Shown: positions 11,250-23,268, counted from the first letter of the stretch. The stretch is 64,000 nt of DNA from Linanthus parryae (GCA_023055425.1 JALGPY010000010.1:18759363-18823362), one strand, 5' to 3'. Notes: generated by a model not told the origin, from the sequence alone. Numbers and translations are program-made.

Positions 11250-11977
11250 TGTGAAATTAGGTTTTTGAGAGAAGATTGAGATTGGAAGATAGATAATAGA
11301 GATACGTAGAAGATTGAGAGAGAATGGAGAGAATAGAGAGAAAAGCCCAGACTTTCAGCTTAAGTAGGTTGAGAAAGAGATTTTAAAAAGGTCTCTTCTA
11401 AAATCCACATGCAAATTATATCTAGAAGATATTTTAGTATATTTTAGAAAATTTTCTGAGTAATTCAAACATTATACAATTATCTAAAAAGATAATAAAT
11501 AATATTTGTTAATCCATTTTTTAAAGAAGTACACTACACAGATGTTTCAAGACCTTAGAGAACAATCTCAAGGCCTTGGGATTTTCTACAGTTTCAGAAA
11601 TTTCAAAGCTTTGAACTATACTTTCAAAGCTTTGGAAAGTATAATCTCAAGGCTTTGAGATTTCAAAAAATAATCACAAGTAAGCACGAATACTCCCCCT
11701 AAACCAATGCATCCTTGTTTAACATACCTAGTTCAAGCCTTGGGGATGCAAACCTATCATCTGGCAAAGGTTTAGTGAAAATATCAGCAATCTGCATGGT
11801 AGTAGATATAAAAGATAGAACAACATCACCTTTTTATGCATGATCTCAAAGGAAATAATGCCTTACATCTATATGTTTGGTTCTTGAGTACTGTAGTGGA
11901 TTCTTAGAGATTAAAATGGCACTTGTATTGTCACAATTAATAGGCACATTTTTTAAATCATAGCCAAGATCTCTAAG
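11250..11977 (-). other. B spacer between pol and extra ORF, including RNase H 3' end
   Basis: Contains the last RNase H codons (NCDNTSAILISKN region, about 11900-11977, after an in-frame stop). Next, near 11700, is the purine run TTTAGGGGGAG, then AT-rich leader with seven CAAGGCCTTGAG/TTTCAAAGCTTTGAA palindromes between 11545 and 11665. No other gene seen. Confidence 0.55.
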
Positions 11978-12971
11978 CTATTGAGCAATCCACAACACGT
12001 GAGAGCAACAAGCTCCAACTGCAATATACTCAGCTTTTGCAGTTGATAATGCTACAAAGTTTTGCTTCGTGGAATGCCAAGTAATTAGTGAAGAACCAAG
12101 AAACTGACAACATCTAGAAGTACTCTTCCTATCCTCTTTGTATCCTGCAAAATCTGCATCTGAATAACCACTCAACATAAATTTAGATCTCCTTGGATAC
12201 CAAAGCCCCAAGTCTTTGGTTCCATTCATATATCTAAAATCCTCTTAACAGCAGTTAAATGACTTTCCTTAGGATCTTCTTGAAATCTTGCACACATGCA
12301 AACACAAAACATAATATCAGGTCTGCTAGAAGTTAAGTACAGAAGTGATCCAATCATACCTCTGTACTCCTTTTGATTTACAATCTTACCATTTGAATCC
12401 TTGTCCAATGATAGTGATGAACTCATAGGAGTTTGGAGTGCCTTGGACTGTGTCATATTGTACTTGTTCAACAAGTCGTTGGAATATTTTCCTTGATGAA
12501 TAAAGATTCATTTCTTCATTTGTAAAACATGAAGTCCAAGAAAGAAATCCAGTTCTCCCATTAAGCTCATCTCAAACTCCCTGCACATGAGACTATAAAA
12601 ATCTTTTGAAAGAGCATCATTAGTAGCACCAAAGTAATATCATCTACATAAATTTGAACTACTAACAAGTCAGTTTCATGATGTTTAATGAAAATATTTT
12701 TATCTACTACACCTCTCTTGAAATTATTGTTAAGTAAAAAATTTGAGAGTCTGTCATACCAAGCCCTTGAAGCTTGTTTTAAGCCATAAAGAGCTTTGTC
12801 TAATTTGTAAACATTATCAGGGAAGTTTTCATCTTCAAACCAAGGAGGTTGAGCTACAAAAACATCTTCTTGTAAAAACCCATTTAGAAAAGCACATTTG
12901 ACATCCATTTGATAAAGCTTTATGTGTTTGTGAGATGCAAATGCAAGAAGTATTATAATAGCTTCTAACAT
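11978..12971 (-). pseudogene. B reverse transcriptase (C-terminal) and RNase H
   Basis: From 12971: DVKCAFLNGFLQEDVFVAQP, ALYGLKQASRAWYDRLSNFL, then VVQIYVDDITLVL with the catalytic YVDD intact. After a break near 12567 the frame resumes with LNKYNMTQSKALQTPMSSSL and GMIGSLLYLTSSRPDIMF. RNase H runs LSGYSDADFAGYKEDRKSTS to ALSTAKAEYIAVGACC. Separated from the integrase/RT N-terminal frame by a stop at 13020. Three segments, so the polyprotein is broken. Confidence 0.82.
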
Positions 12972-13019
12972 GGTAACCGGAGAAAGAGTCTCCTCATAGT
13001 CTATATCTTCTTCTTGATT

Positions 13020-14432
13020 TTATCCTTGTGCCACAAGTCTGGCTTTGTTTCCTACCACTTTGCCACTCTCATCAAGCTTATTTCTGAACACCCATCTGGT
13101 TCCAATAAATGATTGCTCTTTTGGTCTAGGAACCAAATTCCATACCTTGTTTCTTTCAAATTCATTCAGCTCACTTTGCATTGCAATGATCCAATTTTCA
13201 TCTTCCAGTGCTTCTTTTGTATTCTTAGGCTCAATCAATGATACAAAAGCATTAAAAACACATAAGTTCTTCAGCTGTCCTCTTGTCTGAGTTCCAATAG
13301 TTGGATCAGATATGATATTGTCTGCTGGATGATCTGCAAGATACTTAAACTTCTTCCTTGGTGTCCAGGAATATGTTCCTTCAAGGCTTTGAGTTCTTGA
13401 AGCAGTAGAAGGAGCATCATAGAAAGTTTCAGTTTCAGTCTCAAGGCTTTGAAATTTTGGCTCTGCAGGAGGTTCAAGCCCTTGATATTCTACTGACTGA
13501 TTTTGTACTTCAGTTTTTCCTTTGTCTTCTTTCACAATGTCATCATCAGCATCATGCTTGTTCAAATTAAGATCTGCAAAAATTTTACTCAAAGAATCCT
13601 TAGTACTTTCATCAAAAACCACATGAATGCTCTCTTCCACAATCTTGTTTTTTCTATTTAAAATTCTATAAGCTTTCCTAGTTTGAGAATATCCAAGAAA
13701 TACACCTTCATCAGTTCTAACATCAAACTTACCAAGATTGTCTTTACCATTATTATGCACAAAACAAGTACAACCAAAAGATTTAGAATAATTGACACTA
13801 GGCTTCCTGCCTTTAAACAGTTCATAAGGAGTCTTTTTCAAAATAGGCCTATTAAAACATCTATTAAGCACATAATTGGAAGTATTAACAGCTTCTGCCC
13901 ACAAATACTTTGGCAAATTGCTTTCAATTAGCATGGTCCTAGACATATCCCCAAGTGTCCTATTTTTCCTCTCAACTACTCCATTTTGCTGAGGGGTTCT
14001 AGGTGCAGAGAATTTGTGTGATATGACATGCTTTGCACAAAATAAATCAAATTCAAGCTGATCAAATTCACTTCCATGATCACTTCTAATAGATGCAACA
14101 AGAAATTTTTTCATAGTTTGAAGCTCTTTGCACAGTTTAGAAAATTCAAATAAAGCTTCGGTTTTTTCTCTAATAAACATAACCCATGTAAATCTAGAAT
14201 AATCATCTACTACAACAAGCATATACCTCTTACCTTTTGGAGTTTGAACTCTCATAGGACCACACAAGTCCATATGCATAAGTTCTAAGGGTCTGGAAGT
14301 ACTTACAAAATTCTTTGGCTTGAATGAGCTTCTTGTTTGTTTACCTTGTACACATGCCTTGCAAATCTCATCATCTGAGAATTTTTGTGATGGTAATCCT
14401 CTTACCAAGACCCTCGAGATGAATTTATTCAA
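13020..14432 (-). CDS. B integrase and start of RT (longest intact pol segment)
   Basis: 470 codons open. The zinc-binding end reads CKACVQGKQTR; its HxxxH half is in the preceding frame. The catalytic core keeps all three acidic residues: HMDLCGP near residue 53, RSDHGSEFD near 117, QNGVVERKNRT near 152. The C-terminal GKFDVRTDEGVFLGYSQTRK and VEESIHVVFDES are typical of SIRE-type integrases. After an acidic linker the RT begins ([20 protein letters not shown]) and the frame stops just after NKARLVAQG. The integrase itself looks undamaged; the polyprotein is not. Confidence 0.85.
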   Translation of the reverse strand: MNKFISRVLVRGLPSQKFSDDEICKACVQGKQTRSSFKPKNFVSTSRPLELMHMDLCGPMRVQTPKGKRYMLVVVDDYSRFTWVMFIREKTEALFEFSKLCKELQTMKKFLVASIRSDHGSEFDQLEFDLFCAKHVISHKFSAPRTPQQNGVVERKNRTLGDMSRTMLIESNLPKYLWAEAVNTSNYVLNRCFNRPILKKTPYELFKGRKPSVNYSKSFGCTCFVHNNGKDNLGKFDVRTDEGVFLGYSQTRKAYRILNRKNKIVEESIHVVFDESTKDSLSKIFADLNLNKHDADDDIVKEDKGKTEVQNQSVEYQGLEPPAEPKFQSLETETETFYDAPSTASRTQSLEGTYSWTPRKKFKYLADHPADNIISDPTIGTQTRGQLKNLCVFNAFVSLIEPKNTKEALEDENWIIAMQSELNEFERNKVWNLVPRPKEQSFIGTRWVFRNKLDESGKVVGNKARLVAQG

Positions 14433-14460
14433 GGTGTGTATGCTTATATGCCCAAGCTTT

Positions 14461-14880
14461 CTAAAGCTTAGAGTCTTCCTTCAAGGCCTTGAGGCACTTC
14501 AGCTTGTCACCTGCAATACTGTTAGTACTCATAGCATATAGATTGTATGATCTAGGAGCAGTGGGTATGCAATCTCCAGATTTCTCATCTTGCACAACAC
14601 ATTTCTCCTTGTCAAATACAGATTTACAACCTTTATCACATAACTGAGAAATACTAAGCAGATTATATTTAAGTCCATCCACAAGATAAACATCAGAGAT
14701 AGATTTGGTAGAACCATTACCAATACTACCTATACCAATAATATTGCATTTTTCCTTGTCACCAAGTGTAATTGTTCCTCTAGATTTCTCTGTAAGCTCA
14801 ATAAACAGAGACTTCTTTCCACTCATATGTCTGGAACAACCACTGTCTTATATCCATTTCTGATCCTTCAAGGCCTTGGT
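14461..14880 (-). pseudogene. B retropepsin protease
   Basis: DSGCSRHMSGKKSLF carries the copia protease active site DSG, followed by TITLGDKEKCNIIGIGSIGN and LKYNLLSISQLCDKG, the standard copia pattern. A stop codon (TAA) lies just ahead of DSGC, and the frame ends at 14461 just before the pre-integrase (LKCLKALKEDSKL). Broken from gag and integrase by single stops. Confidence 0.78.
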
Positions 14881-15072
14881 GACATCCTACAAAAATAAAT
14901 CATTGCCTCAACAGGCTATTAGACCAAGTGCAGAACTTTGAGCCATACTCTGAATCAGCCATGTTTGGTGGTCTAATTCCTTTTGGTACCAAAATCTTCT
15001 TAACATGTCCCTTAAGCTGATAAGGATAAGTGTTCCTCAGAATATGAGGTTCTGATCATCTAAAGGGACAAG

Positions 15073-16769
15073 TTAATTTGATATGACCAATTTTTCCACA
15101 GTAATGACACTTTGGAGAATGTCTGCTACCGGATTTGACAAAAGTAGTTTGGCTTTTCTTTGGAAAATTCGGATTGTAGCCAATTCCACTTTTATGCATT
15201 GATTCAAACTTCCTCCAAGAATGAGATTCAGATTATGTTCTGAGCCTGTAAAATTGGTTAGGACCTTTTTAGATTCTTGAATTTTCTCTGTCAAAGAACA
15301 GATTTGTTGTTCTAAATCCTGTGAATGAGTCTTTAGATCAACATATCTTTCAGTTAAGAGAGTGTTTTGATCAACAATCTCTTTTACCTGTGCCTTCAAG
15401 GCTTTGAATCTACTATCCAAGGCCTTGAAGTCCTTTTCAATTTTTGTCTTAGAAATTTCAATAGTCTTGTTGGTAAAAACCAAGTCCAATTTTTCTTTTA
15501 CCTGCTCATGAACTTTAACCTTTAAAGAAGCAATCTCATTTCTATAAAATTCCTCATTTAAAAACATACTTTTGAGAATTTCAGGAAGTACATCAGAAGG
15601 ACTAGCAAGAAGGTTTTTTACCATTTCCTCAATGTGTCTGTCTGAAGACTTTTCTTCATCATATTTAGCCATGAAGCATAAATTTGCTTGTTCTTCTTCT
15701 GTGTCTGATTCACATGATGAATCAGAATCACTCCATGAGGCCATCATTGCTTTCTTCCTTCTGTTGTCATTGTCTTTCTTTTGAAAGTTCATGTTCTTAT
15801 TCTTTTGTGGACAATCCCTTACTAAATGATATGCATCACCACATTAAAAGCAATTCATTACTTTAGTTTTATGTGAATGTGATGAGGACTTACCTTTATA
15901 ATCCTAGCAGCTTGAAGGTATTAATCTCTCTCTGCTGTAGTCTTTGTTTCCAACATTTTTCTTCTTCTTGAGAATCCTGGCCAAGGCCTTGGAGATCAAT
16001 GCTAAAGCCTCTTCATGATCATGCTCATCTTCAGTCCCAAGGCTTTGAGATTTTTCATTGTATTTAGCCTTGAGTGTTAGATTCTTAGTATTTTCACTCA
16101 GATCACCTTCTACATCTTTCATAGACATCTCATGAGTGAGCAGATTTCCTTGTAGATCATCTAGTTCAAGAAGACTTAAATCCTGAGCTTCCTCAATAGC
16201 TGTTGTCTTTGGCTCCCACTTGGCTTTTGGTAAACTTCTCAGAATTTTCCTGACCTTTTCCTCATTTTAGAAACTTTTTCCCATTGTCCACCACATCAGT
16301 GAATCTTTTGAACATCTCCTTGATAGTTTCATCTGAGTTCATCTTGAACAGCTCATATTGCCTCAGAAGTATATTGATATTGGTCTGTTTGACTTGACTT
16401 GTTCCATCATATGCCACAACCAGTTTGTCCATACTTCTTTGGCACTTTTGCAATTTGTCACTCTGTTGAACTCATCTGCATTAAGAGCATAGTATAACAG
16501 ATTCATAGCCTTGTAATTTTAGGATACTTTTCCAGTTCAGTGACTGAGAGATTTTCCTCAGACTTGATGCATATAACTCCATCAATGGTAGTGAAATACT
16601 CATGAGGACATTCTGAATTATTAACCACAATTCCATGTCTTGATCTATGATGAACATCATCATCAATGCCTTCCAGTGCATGCAGTTGTCACCACAAAAC
16701 AATGGAGGTTTGTTTGCTTCCCTTCCTTGAGAGAAGCCACCATCTCCTACATTACTCATAGTCACAGGA
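15073..16769 (-). pseudogene. B gag (copia gag with zinc knuckle region)
   Basis: ATG near 16760 reads MSNVGDGGFSQGREANKPPL about 40 nt after the primer site. The gag core follows in pieces: WKALMMMFIIDQDMELW, GTSQVKQTNINILLRQYELF, then LTLKAKYNEKSQSLGTEDEH and a long coiled-coil-like segment (15792-15073) rich in FKALKAQVKE repeats encoded by the palindromic motif. The knuckle region near 15830-15880 has lost its frame. At least five breaks. Element C's gag (36640-38110) is a close relative. Confidence 0.78.
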
Positions 16770-16794
16770 TTATTAGATCTATAGTAGTGACCCA

Positions 16795-16807
16795 AGCTCT
16801 TATACCA
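16795..16807 (-). other. B primer-binding site
   Basis: TGGTATAAGAGCT, two bases inside the 5' LTR end. It matches the initiator-Met tRNA complement TGGTATCAGAGC except one base. Confidence 0.8.
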
Positions 16808-16809
16808 AT

Positions 16810-18304
16810 TGAAATTTTGTAATGTATACTAAATACAAGACCAAAATACTCTAGAAGGGGAGGTTGAATAGAGTATGGGAACGTTTTGCTAAAACACATA
16901 ATTTAACTAAGTGATGCAAGTAAATGACAGAAATCTCAAGGCCTTGAGATTTTGCAAGATTAATCAGAAACTTCTTAAGTATAAAAGAAAGCTTCAAGGT
17001 CTTCAACTAGTACCATTTCTAAATAGTTTGTAAACCCTAGTTTGATTTAGATCACTTGCAAGAATAAATAGCTAAACTGTAAAGTAAAGAACACAGGGAA
17101 ATTTACAGAGTTCATTCCCAATGGACCTAATCTCTTCCTGACGGATCTAATCCCACCAGGATTGGGCAAACACTTCTTATTACTCACACAGAAACATCCC
17201 TAGATCTTCAAGCCTAAGTGAACTCCCTTACACCTATACAGCTTGTGGTTCCAAACCTATCTAGTATCAGCTACTAACTGTTTAGCTAAAAAGAACCTCT
17301 TGTTGTTCACTTGAACAACTAACCACTAGGTTTTGTGAGGTATAAGATATACAGAAGATAAGCAGATTAAATTAAAAAATTGAAGATCACAGTAGAAGAA
17401 TCAGCTGAGAAAGCCTGGATGTGTTCTTCAAGAAAACTAGAATGATTGATCTTCTGAAAGCACTTGATTGAAGCTTGAATTCGTGAGGATTGATAGTCTG
17501 ATCTTCCACGAATGTATCTCTCCTTCTTTTCCTTTGATTTCTGTTCTCTGTAAGCTTCTCTTTCTTTCAAATTCAAACCAGCTTTTATCTACTTCCAGCA
17601 ACTGAATGAGAGATTTTAGAATCTTTGTTCCTTCAAATCCTCATCCTTTCTAACTGCATTTCAAAATAGGTCTGAGTAGATATCCGTTGGAGTTTTTTGG
17701 GATAAGATTGCACGCTTGAAAAACCTGCAACAACATTAAGCACAGCAAGAAACAAAATCCAAATATATAACAGCACTAAGTCTGTTTGGATATTCAGTTT
17801 CTGAACAAAACTTAATCAAATAAATAACCTGATTACCAAACAATCATATAAACCAGCACAAACTAATTTAAGACTTGTAAAATTCATTAAACAATCATAA
17901 TAACAAAGATCAAATCCTGCAAGAGAGAATAAAGTTAGGTCAGTGAAAACTGTCAGCAGCTCAAGGCATATCTCAAGGCCTTGGAGCTCTGAACATTCTT
18001 CACAGTATTTCAACTGTAACACCAGAGTTCTTTGATTCACTCTAATTATGATATCTGCAATATGTTAGACATATAAAGAATAGATAACAAGAATATTTAC
18101 AACATATATCTGATCTTAAACATCAGATTGATCACCTGCAACACGAGATTGTCAGATCACATTTCATAAGAAAGAAGTTGTCAAGGCTTTGAGGCTTTGC
18201 TCAATATCTCAAGGCCTTGGAGCCTTGAATACTTAGAGAAACTTTTTCTTTCATCACTCTAAATGATTACTTCCAAAAATACACTTAGAAGACTTGAATC
18301 AACA
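16810..18304 (-). repeat. B 5' LTR
   Basis: About 1,495 bp, TGTTGATTC to TTTCA on the minus strand. Flanked outside by AAGAA. Mirror of 7562-9057 with scattered substitutions. The C-tract hairpin near 16850-16880 is partly eroded (CCTCCCCTTCTAGAGTAT on the minus strand). Confidence 0.9.
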
Positions 18305-18309
18305 AAGAA

Positions 18310-18490
18310 GAAGCTAAAGCATGGAAGAAAAGCTTTAGAAGGACTCACCTTCTTGTCCAATAGTGTTATCAAAACAATTAGATCAATAATTGAGGAAATA
18401 GATGTGGTTCAACAAGAAGAACAGACCAATGATGAAGACAGTGAGGAAGAAGAAGGAGAACGGGATGGAGATGAAGACCCAACCCCATAA
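18310..18490 (+). pseudogene. A extra ORF, second part
   Basis: Continuation of the frame broken at 7561. It reads KLKHGRKALEGLTFLSNSV, then a short amphipathic segment and an acidic tail EDSEEEEGERDGDEDPTP ending in a stop. The acidic end resembles the Glu/Asp-rich C-terminus of B's extra ORF (9447-9722). Frame continuity across B is read directly from the sequence. Confidence 0.6.
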
Positions 18491-18797
18491 ACTCTTGCCT
18501 ACTCTTTCTTTTTTTAAGTTTATTTTCAAAATTTTCCAAAGACTCTGATCCAACATTTTCTCATTCTTTTTTATGAAAGTCAAAAAAGGGAAGAAATCTT
18601 AGGTTGTTTTTATGTTTTAGTGACCTGTCTTTTGGTCAGTAGGAATTATCTGTGACTTATGTGTTTCTATGCTTAAGTTTGTTATTGCATAAGGTGGATC
18701 TTTTTGGAACTTATGTGTGATTACTTTTTGTACTATGTGCTAATAAGAATTTTTGCAGAAACAAAGGATCAAATAGATTGTGGTTTTGTCTTTCATC
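18491..18797 (+). other. A 3' untranslated segment
   Basis: AT-rich segment between the extra ORF stop and the polypurine tract. It shares stretches such as GATCCAACATTTTCTCA and ATGAAAGTCAAAAAGGG with B's equivalent region (minus, about 9270-9320). No gene seen. Confidence 0.5.
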
Positions 18798-18808
18798 AAG
18801 GGGGAGAT
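18798..18808 (+). other. A polypurine tract
   Basis: AAGGGGGAGAT directly precedes the 3' LTR, identical in form to B's tract. It is the expected plus-strand primer site. Confidence 0.6.
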
Positions 18809-19979
18809 TTTAAGTTCACAGGTTTCACAGGCTTGAAATACAGAGCTATTTCAAGGCCTTGAACCAGTTTTCAAAGCCTTGAAAATATCTGACCTGTATG
18901 CATATTCTAAGGGAGAGTTTTTCTGAGCTCTTCTGATCTTGTTCTAACTCTCTCATCCCTGTATTTGATCTGTTATTACTTTCTGATGAAATACAAAAGA
19001 TTTAGATTCACTTAGACTTCATATAATTACCTGTTTGACTTAGTTTGCAGGGAAAAATTATTTCTCATTTTGCGGGATTGGTTTCCTAAACTGGGTTTTG
19101 CAGGAAAGGAAACATTGAGAGAATGTGATTATGTGATCAATCAGACACTCATGACAGCTTCTAAATACATTTAAAGACAAGATCAACACATTATCCTTGG
19201 ATATTCTGATCATCTATCCGTTGGGAAGACTGTTGGAGAAGTCAAAGATTGTTGCCTAATAAACAAGAAGTTTGTTGCTGAAAATCAGGAAGATTTGCTG
19301 ATCTTTTGAGCAGCATAAATGGAGCTCAATTTTAAGCATTATAAAAACAACAGTCAACGGGCAAAAGGAGAGACACATTTCAAGGTTGACAAGAATCAAA
19401 GAAGCACATCATTCTAACAATCCATCTCACAGAAGATCACTACACTCTTCACTGCAGTTCCACTTCCAGTGTTCTTTTGTTCTGTACTTAATTTGTATAT
19501 CATTCTTATACTACTTCTAGCTCTTATTATCAAGGATTGTTCAAAATGAACAATAGAGAATTCTTAGTTAATCAGTAGCTAGAGTAGGTACTAGATAGGT
19601 TAATAAGAATTGTGTTGAAAATCCTGCAGGAGAAGATCGGTGAGGTAGAGACGTAGGTCCAAGTGGATTGAACTCTATAAATCATGTGTCCCTTGCATTG
19701 TTCATTTCATTCTCATACTTTTTCTACACAGCATTCAAACTAGTATGTTTTCAAGGGTTTGAAACTCTTTTCAAGGCCTTGAAAAAGACTTGTCTGTTTT
19801 CACTTAAAATGTATTTCTCTTCAAAGGCTTGCAATTGTTTTCAAGGCCTTGAACTTCACTAATCTTCACAGAAATTCTTATATTTGAAAGTTTTACAAAA
19901 GGTTGGCATACTCTATTCAACCCCCCCCCCCCCCTCTAGAGTATCTATGCTCCAATTCTACCTGCTTACTCCCCTTTCA
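18809..19979 (+). repeat. A 3' LTR
   Basis: About 1.17 kb. It begins TTTAAGTTCACAGG (TG apparently mutated to TT; the C-family inverted fragment has TGTAAGTTCACAG) and ends TTTCA like B's LTR. It carries several TTTCAAGGCCTTGAA-type palindromes. Near its end the hairpin arms ATACTCTA and TCTAGAGTAT flank a 14-C run. It abuts ATTAGATTATTTCAAAG of LTR G. Confidence 0.75.
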
Positions 19980-21058
19980 CATTAGATTATTTCAAAGTCA
20001 CAATCGCTTCTCGTAATTCTAATGATATTGTAATCATTAGAATTGAAGTCACTAGATACTCTAGTTGTGGAATATCATGTTTTGATGTTATCAAACGTTG
20101 CACCTTAACCGGGTAACTATAAAGATATTTATCGGGCATGATAGGAAGCAAGCTTAGAGATCTTAGTGACGTATAGAGGAATTTTTCCTCCCACATAATG
20201 GGAGCAAAAATCCATGGGTCACTCGATGGATGGTGCTTTTAGATTTGTCTGGCAGAATCAGATAAATCAATATGGAGATATTGATGTTATCTGCTCACAT
20301 AAGCATATTCCCAGGATCGAGGAACTATGGATTGGATATACGAGTGTGACTAATATGTCTCATGTCCAATCGAGAAATGGAGACAAAGGGATAACACAAT
20401 ACATGAACATCGGGCACAATTTTTTTCGGGATCACTGACTTATTTCTATTAGTTGGGTGGCATGTATGTGTTGCTAGACACCGCTCAATGTTAGTAAGTA
20501 GTTACTACCAACTAAGTAGAAACCTATGGGGTCACACACCGGATGGATTAAGTTGGATATAGGTATTAATTACTTGGACTAATTAATAACAGTATCATAA
20601 CGCAACCACAAGCAAACTTAGTAGGACTAATTTGCAAGTGGGCTAATCCATTTAAGGACATGATTAGTATTGGGGTCTTTATTTCTCTAACACAAGTCAT
20701 TATTGAGAGAACATAACAAAGCAAGAGAGAGAGAGACAAGACAAGGAGGTTCGGCCCCTAGTCCGTCTGCCCCTTTGCCGCCGTCCGCCCCCTTGGAAGT
20801 TGGTGGTTGCTCCATTTTGCGTGATCTTACTCCTTCTTCCGTTGCTAGCACATCGCGGTGAGAAGGAATCCAATTAAGAATCCAAGGTGTGGATATTATA
20901 TAGAGACGAAGACACTATTCTTCGTGTGCTCTCCCAAACTAAGGTACACATCTTCTATGCCCTTATCATGTTATGATGGCTTGTCCTGTGATCCTTGGTG
21001 GGATTTGAGCAGGATTAATTTTATTATTCTGCTGCGTAACCTGCATCAAAACCCAACA
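19980..21058 (+). repeat. G: LTR of a third copia family, 5' part cut off by A
   Basis: Aligns with D's LTRs from their ACATTAGATTATTTCAAAG-like segment (compare 23543 and 30180) to the end CCAACA at 21058. Landmarks: ACCGGGTAACTATAAAG, GAGGAACTATGGATTGGATA, GTAACCTGCATCAAAACCC. Its first part must lie left of element A. No primer site follows 21058, so it is a 3' or solo LTR. Confidence 0.7.
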
Positions 21059-21576
21059 CTTTAATCTGTGTTATGCTCTATTCCCGTCCCTTTCTTCCTT
21101 AGGTCGAAGTGAGGAAGTCCAAGTCTACATTGCATTTTTTGACCAAAAATTCTGGAGAAGTTTGACAACCATTTCATGTGAAATGGGGTATTTTGTACGA
21201 AATGGTATTTCGTGCGAAATCCCTCATTTCGTGCAAAATGAGTTGGGCAATGTTTTTTTTGAATCTTCAACTCCTTTGCCTCTTAGTTCCCGAGCCTCTT
21301 TACTTGTCTTTCCTACCTTCCAAAGCTCACGTTCTTGATTCCAATCGCTCCATAAGTCCTGTTTCTTGTCAAAGACAACATACAACTATATCAAGCGATC
21401 AAATTTGACAAATATAGCATAAATCAACATATAAAATGTGACTGGACTAGAATTAACATGTGAAGGAAACAAGTGATAATCATACATATCTCAATAATAT
21501 TATGCTCCCAAACAATCCCAAAACCCGTAAATGATGCGGTAAATGCTAAAGAAGTATAGCTTCGAAAATGCGCTAT
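21059..21576. other. Unassigned segment with TTTCGTGCGAAAT-type palindromes
   Basis: About 520 bp between LTR G and the inner end of F. No credible protein. Four imperfect palindromes built on ATTTCGTGCGAAAT lie at 21170-21240. The rest is AT-rich and stylistically like 32640-33000 (CTCTT...CCCGAGC, TCAAAGAC, ATCAAATTT runs), possibly non-coding parts of the same older element. Confidence 0.35.
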
Positions 21577-22722
21577 CAGTATTTAAGTAAGAGAAGGCAA
21601 AACGCAATATTTATTGTTTTGAGGTATTTCCTTGTCATTATTACTTGTTTTGTTGATCCCATCAACATGATCCACTTATTTGGATTGAGCAATCCCACAT
21701 AAAAGATCAATCTTGTTTATTAATATCTTATTACAATTTATATGCATCAACCATACACCAAAAATAAATAACAAGACAATAAATAAATAAACAAGAAAAA
21801 TAAACGTGGTATGGATATGGCTCCTAAGACTAAGATATTCCCAAGCTAATGAGGATATCTATAATCCCTAAAGTGATAAGCTCATCTCCATGTGCCTCCA
21901 TCTTTAATCCAAGTGTTCTAGGCGTGTGAGTTCTCCAAGTCTTGTGGTTTCTTCAATCTTTGATTTCTTCTCCATGCCTTGACAATAATTTATCTATCCA
22001 TACTAGCTAGCATCTATACTAAATAGAGAGGCCTCACAGGTTGAGGAAGAAGCGACATGCAGACCATAAAATAATTAATTACATTAATTACAAAAAATCA
22101 AATAGATCAAACCACAAAAGTAAACATCCACAACCTATGCCATATCCATCCATCATGCGATAAACAAATAAAACCGTTAAAATCTAATTTTAACGTGCTT
22201 GGTCAATTTTAGTTGATTTTGGGATTTTCTAGGGTCAAAACGATCCAAAGGGCCCATCAATTACATTGGTTGAACCGCAAAGGATCAGCCGGGCTAGCCT
22301 TAGCTGCTCGGACCAGCCCGACTGGTCGGACCAATCGGCTGGCCGAGCTTGGCTAGGTCGCCGGCTTGGTCGGCACGCAAGGAAGGGGGCGCTCAACCAT
22401 GGCCGAACCCCTATGAGGTTGTTTCCGAAAACTTTTTCCTTCCTTGTGTGCTTATTTCGAATTGATGAGAAAAAATCCCTTTTCCCCAAATTGTGACCAA
22501 ACCCTAGCTTTTGAAAACCTCAAAACTCACATCATATGTGAACGATATTCTTCAAATTTTATACGATATGTAAAATTGGTTCATTCCGTATTGAGTCATA
22601 TTCAATTTGTATCATTATGCCAAACTTCATTTTTCGCGAAAGGTAACGATTACAGTGAAAAACTAATAAACTGTAACACATGATATCATGTTATGCGCTA
22701 CGACATGTGGCTCTGATACCAC

Positions 22723-23268
22723 AGTAGGGGTTTGAACAGGTAAAGCAGCGGAATATAAATAAATAAATCCTGATCAAAGCCCTCCACTAATCGCAGGCAA
22801 GTATTCATAACATGATTAGGGTATACGAATTATGTACCTTAGTTTGTGTGATCACTACGAAGAATTGTGTATTCGTCTCTACGAAAATTCACTTCTAGGA
22901 TTCCAGCTGGAATCCCCTTCACGTCTTTGAGCTAGCTACGCGAAGGAGGGGGCAGAAAGATATAAGAAAAAACGAAGCACCAGGGTCTTGCGCCACTTAG
23001 TGGCCGACGGCAATGGAGGGGCGGACGGGGTAGGGCTTCTGCCTCTCCTTGTCTATCTCCTTACTTTTTTATTTTTCACAACAATGACTCTTATGTGGAA
23101 ATAAAAAGCTATGTTGCCATTATATAGTTAATAACTCCTTATTAACTACATATTTGCCCCAATACTAATCATTTCCATACTAGGATTAGTCCACCTTGCA
23201 AATTAGTCCTGCTAACTTTGCTTGTGGTTGCGTTTGATCCTTTTCATTAATTAATCCAACTAATTAAT
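22723..23268 (-). repeat. F 5' LTR, inner piece
   Basis: Runs from the D insertion point to the primer site. The end reads CCCCTACT where relatives have CCTACA, so the terminal CA is mutated. The last five bases at the D side (TTAAT) are D's target duplication. Confidence 0.7.

Larger units (their letters stand above)
7562..18304 (-). mobile_element. B: full-length SIRE-like Ty1/copia element with extra ORF
   Basis: 10.7 kb bounded by two LTRs of about 1.5 kb (7562-9057 and 16810-18304) and by a perfect 5-bp duplication AAGAA (7557-7561 and 18305-18309). Minus-strand order: LTR, primer site TGGTATAAGAGCT, gag, protease (DSGCSRHMSG), integrase, RT, RNase H, purine run, extra ORF, polypurine tract, LTR. 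The two LTRs differ at several percent of positions by eye, so B is not recent. Gag, RT and the extra ORF contain stops. It inserted in A's extra ORF. Confidence 0.93.
3798..19979 (+). mobile_element. A: SIRE-like Ty1/copia element, 5' end outside window, split by T1 and B
   Basis: From 3798 the order is copia pre-integrase and integrase, RT, RNase H, spacer, extra ORF, polypurine tract and 3' LTR. T1 sits in its protease/integrase junction and B (7562-18309, with one copy of the duplication) in its extra ORF. Its gag, primer site and 5' LTR lie left of T1, outside the window. Its 3' LTR ends TTTCA at 19979 directly against a G-family LTR, so A is itself an insertion. Many stops and frameshifts mark an old copy. 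Confidence 0.85.
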
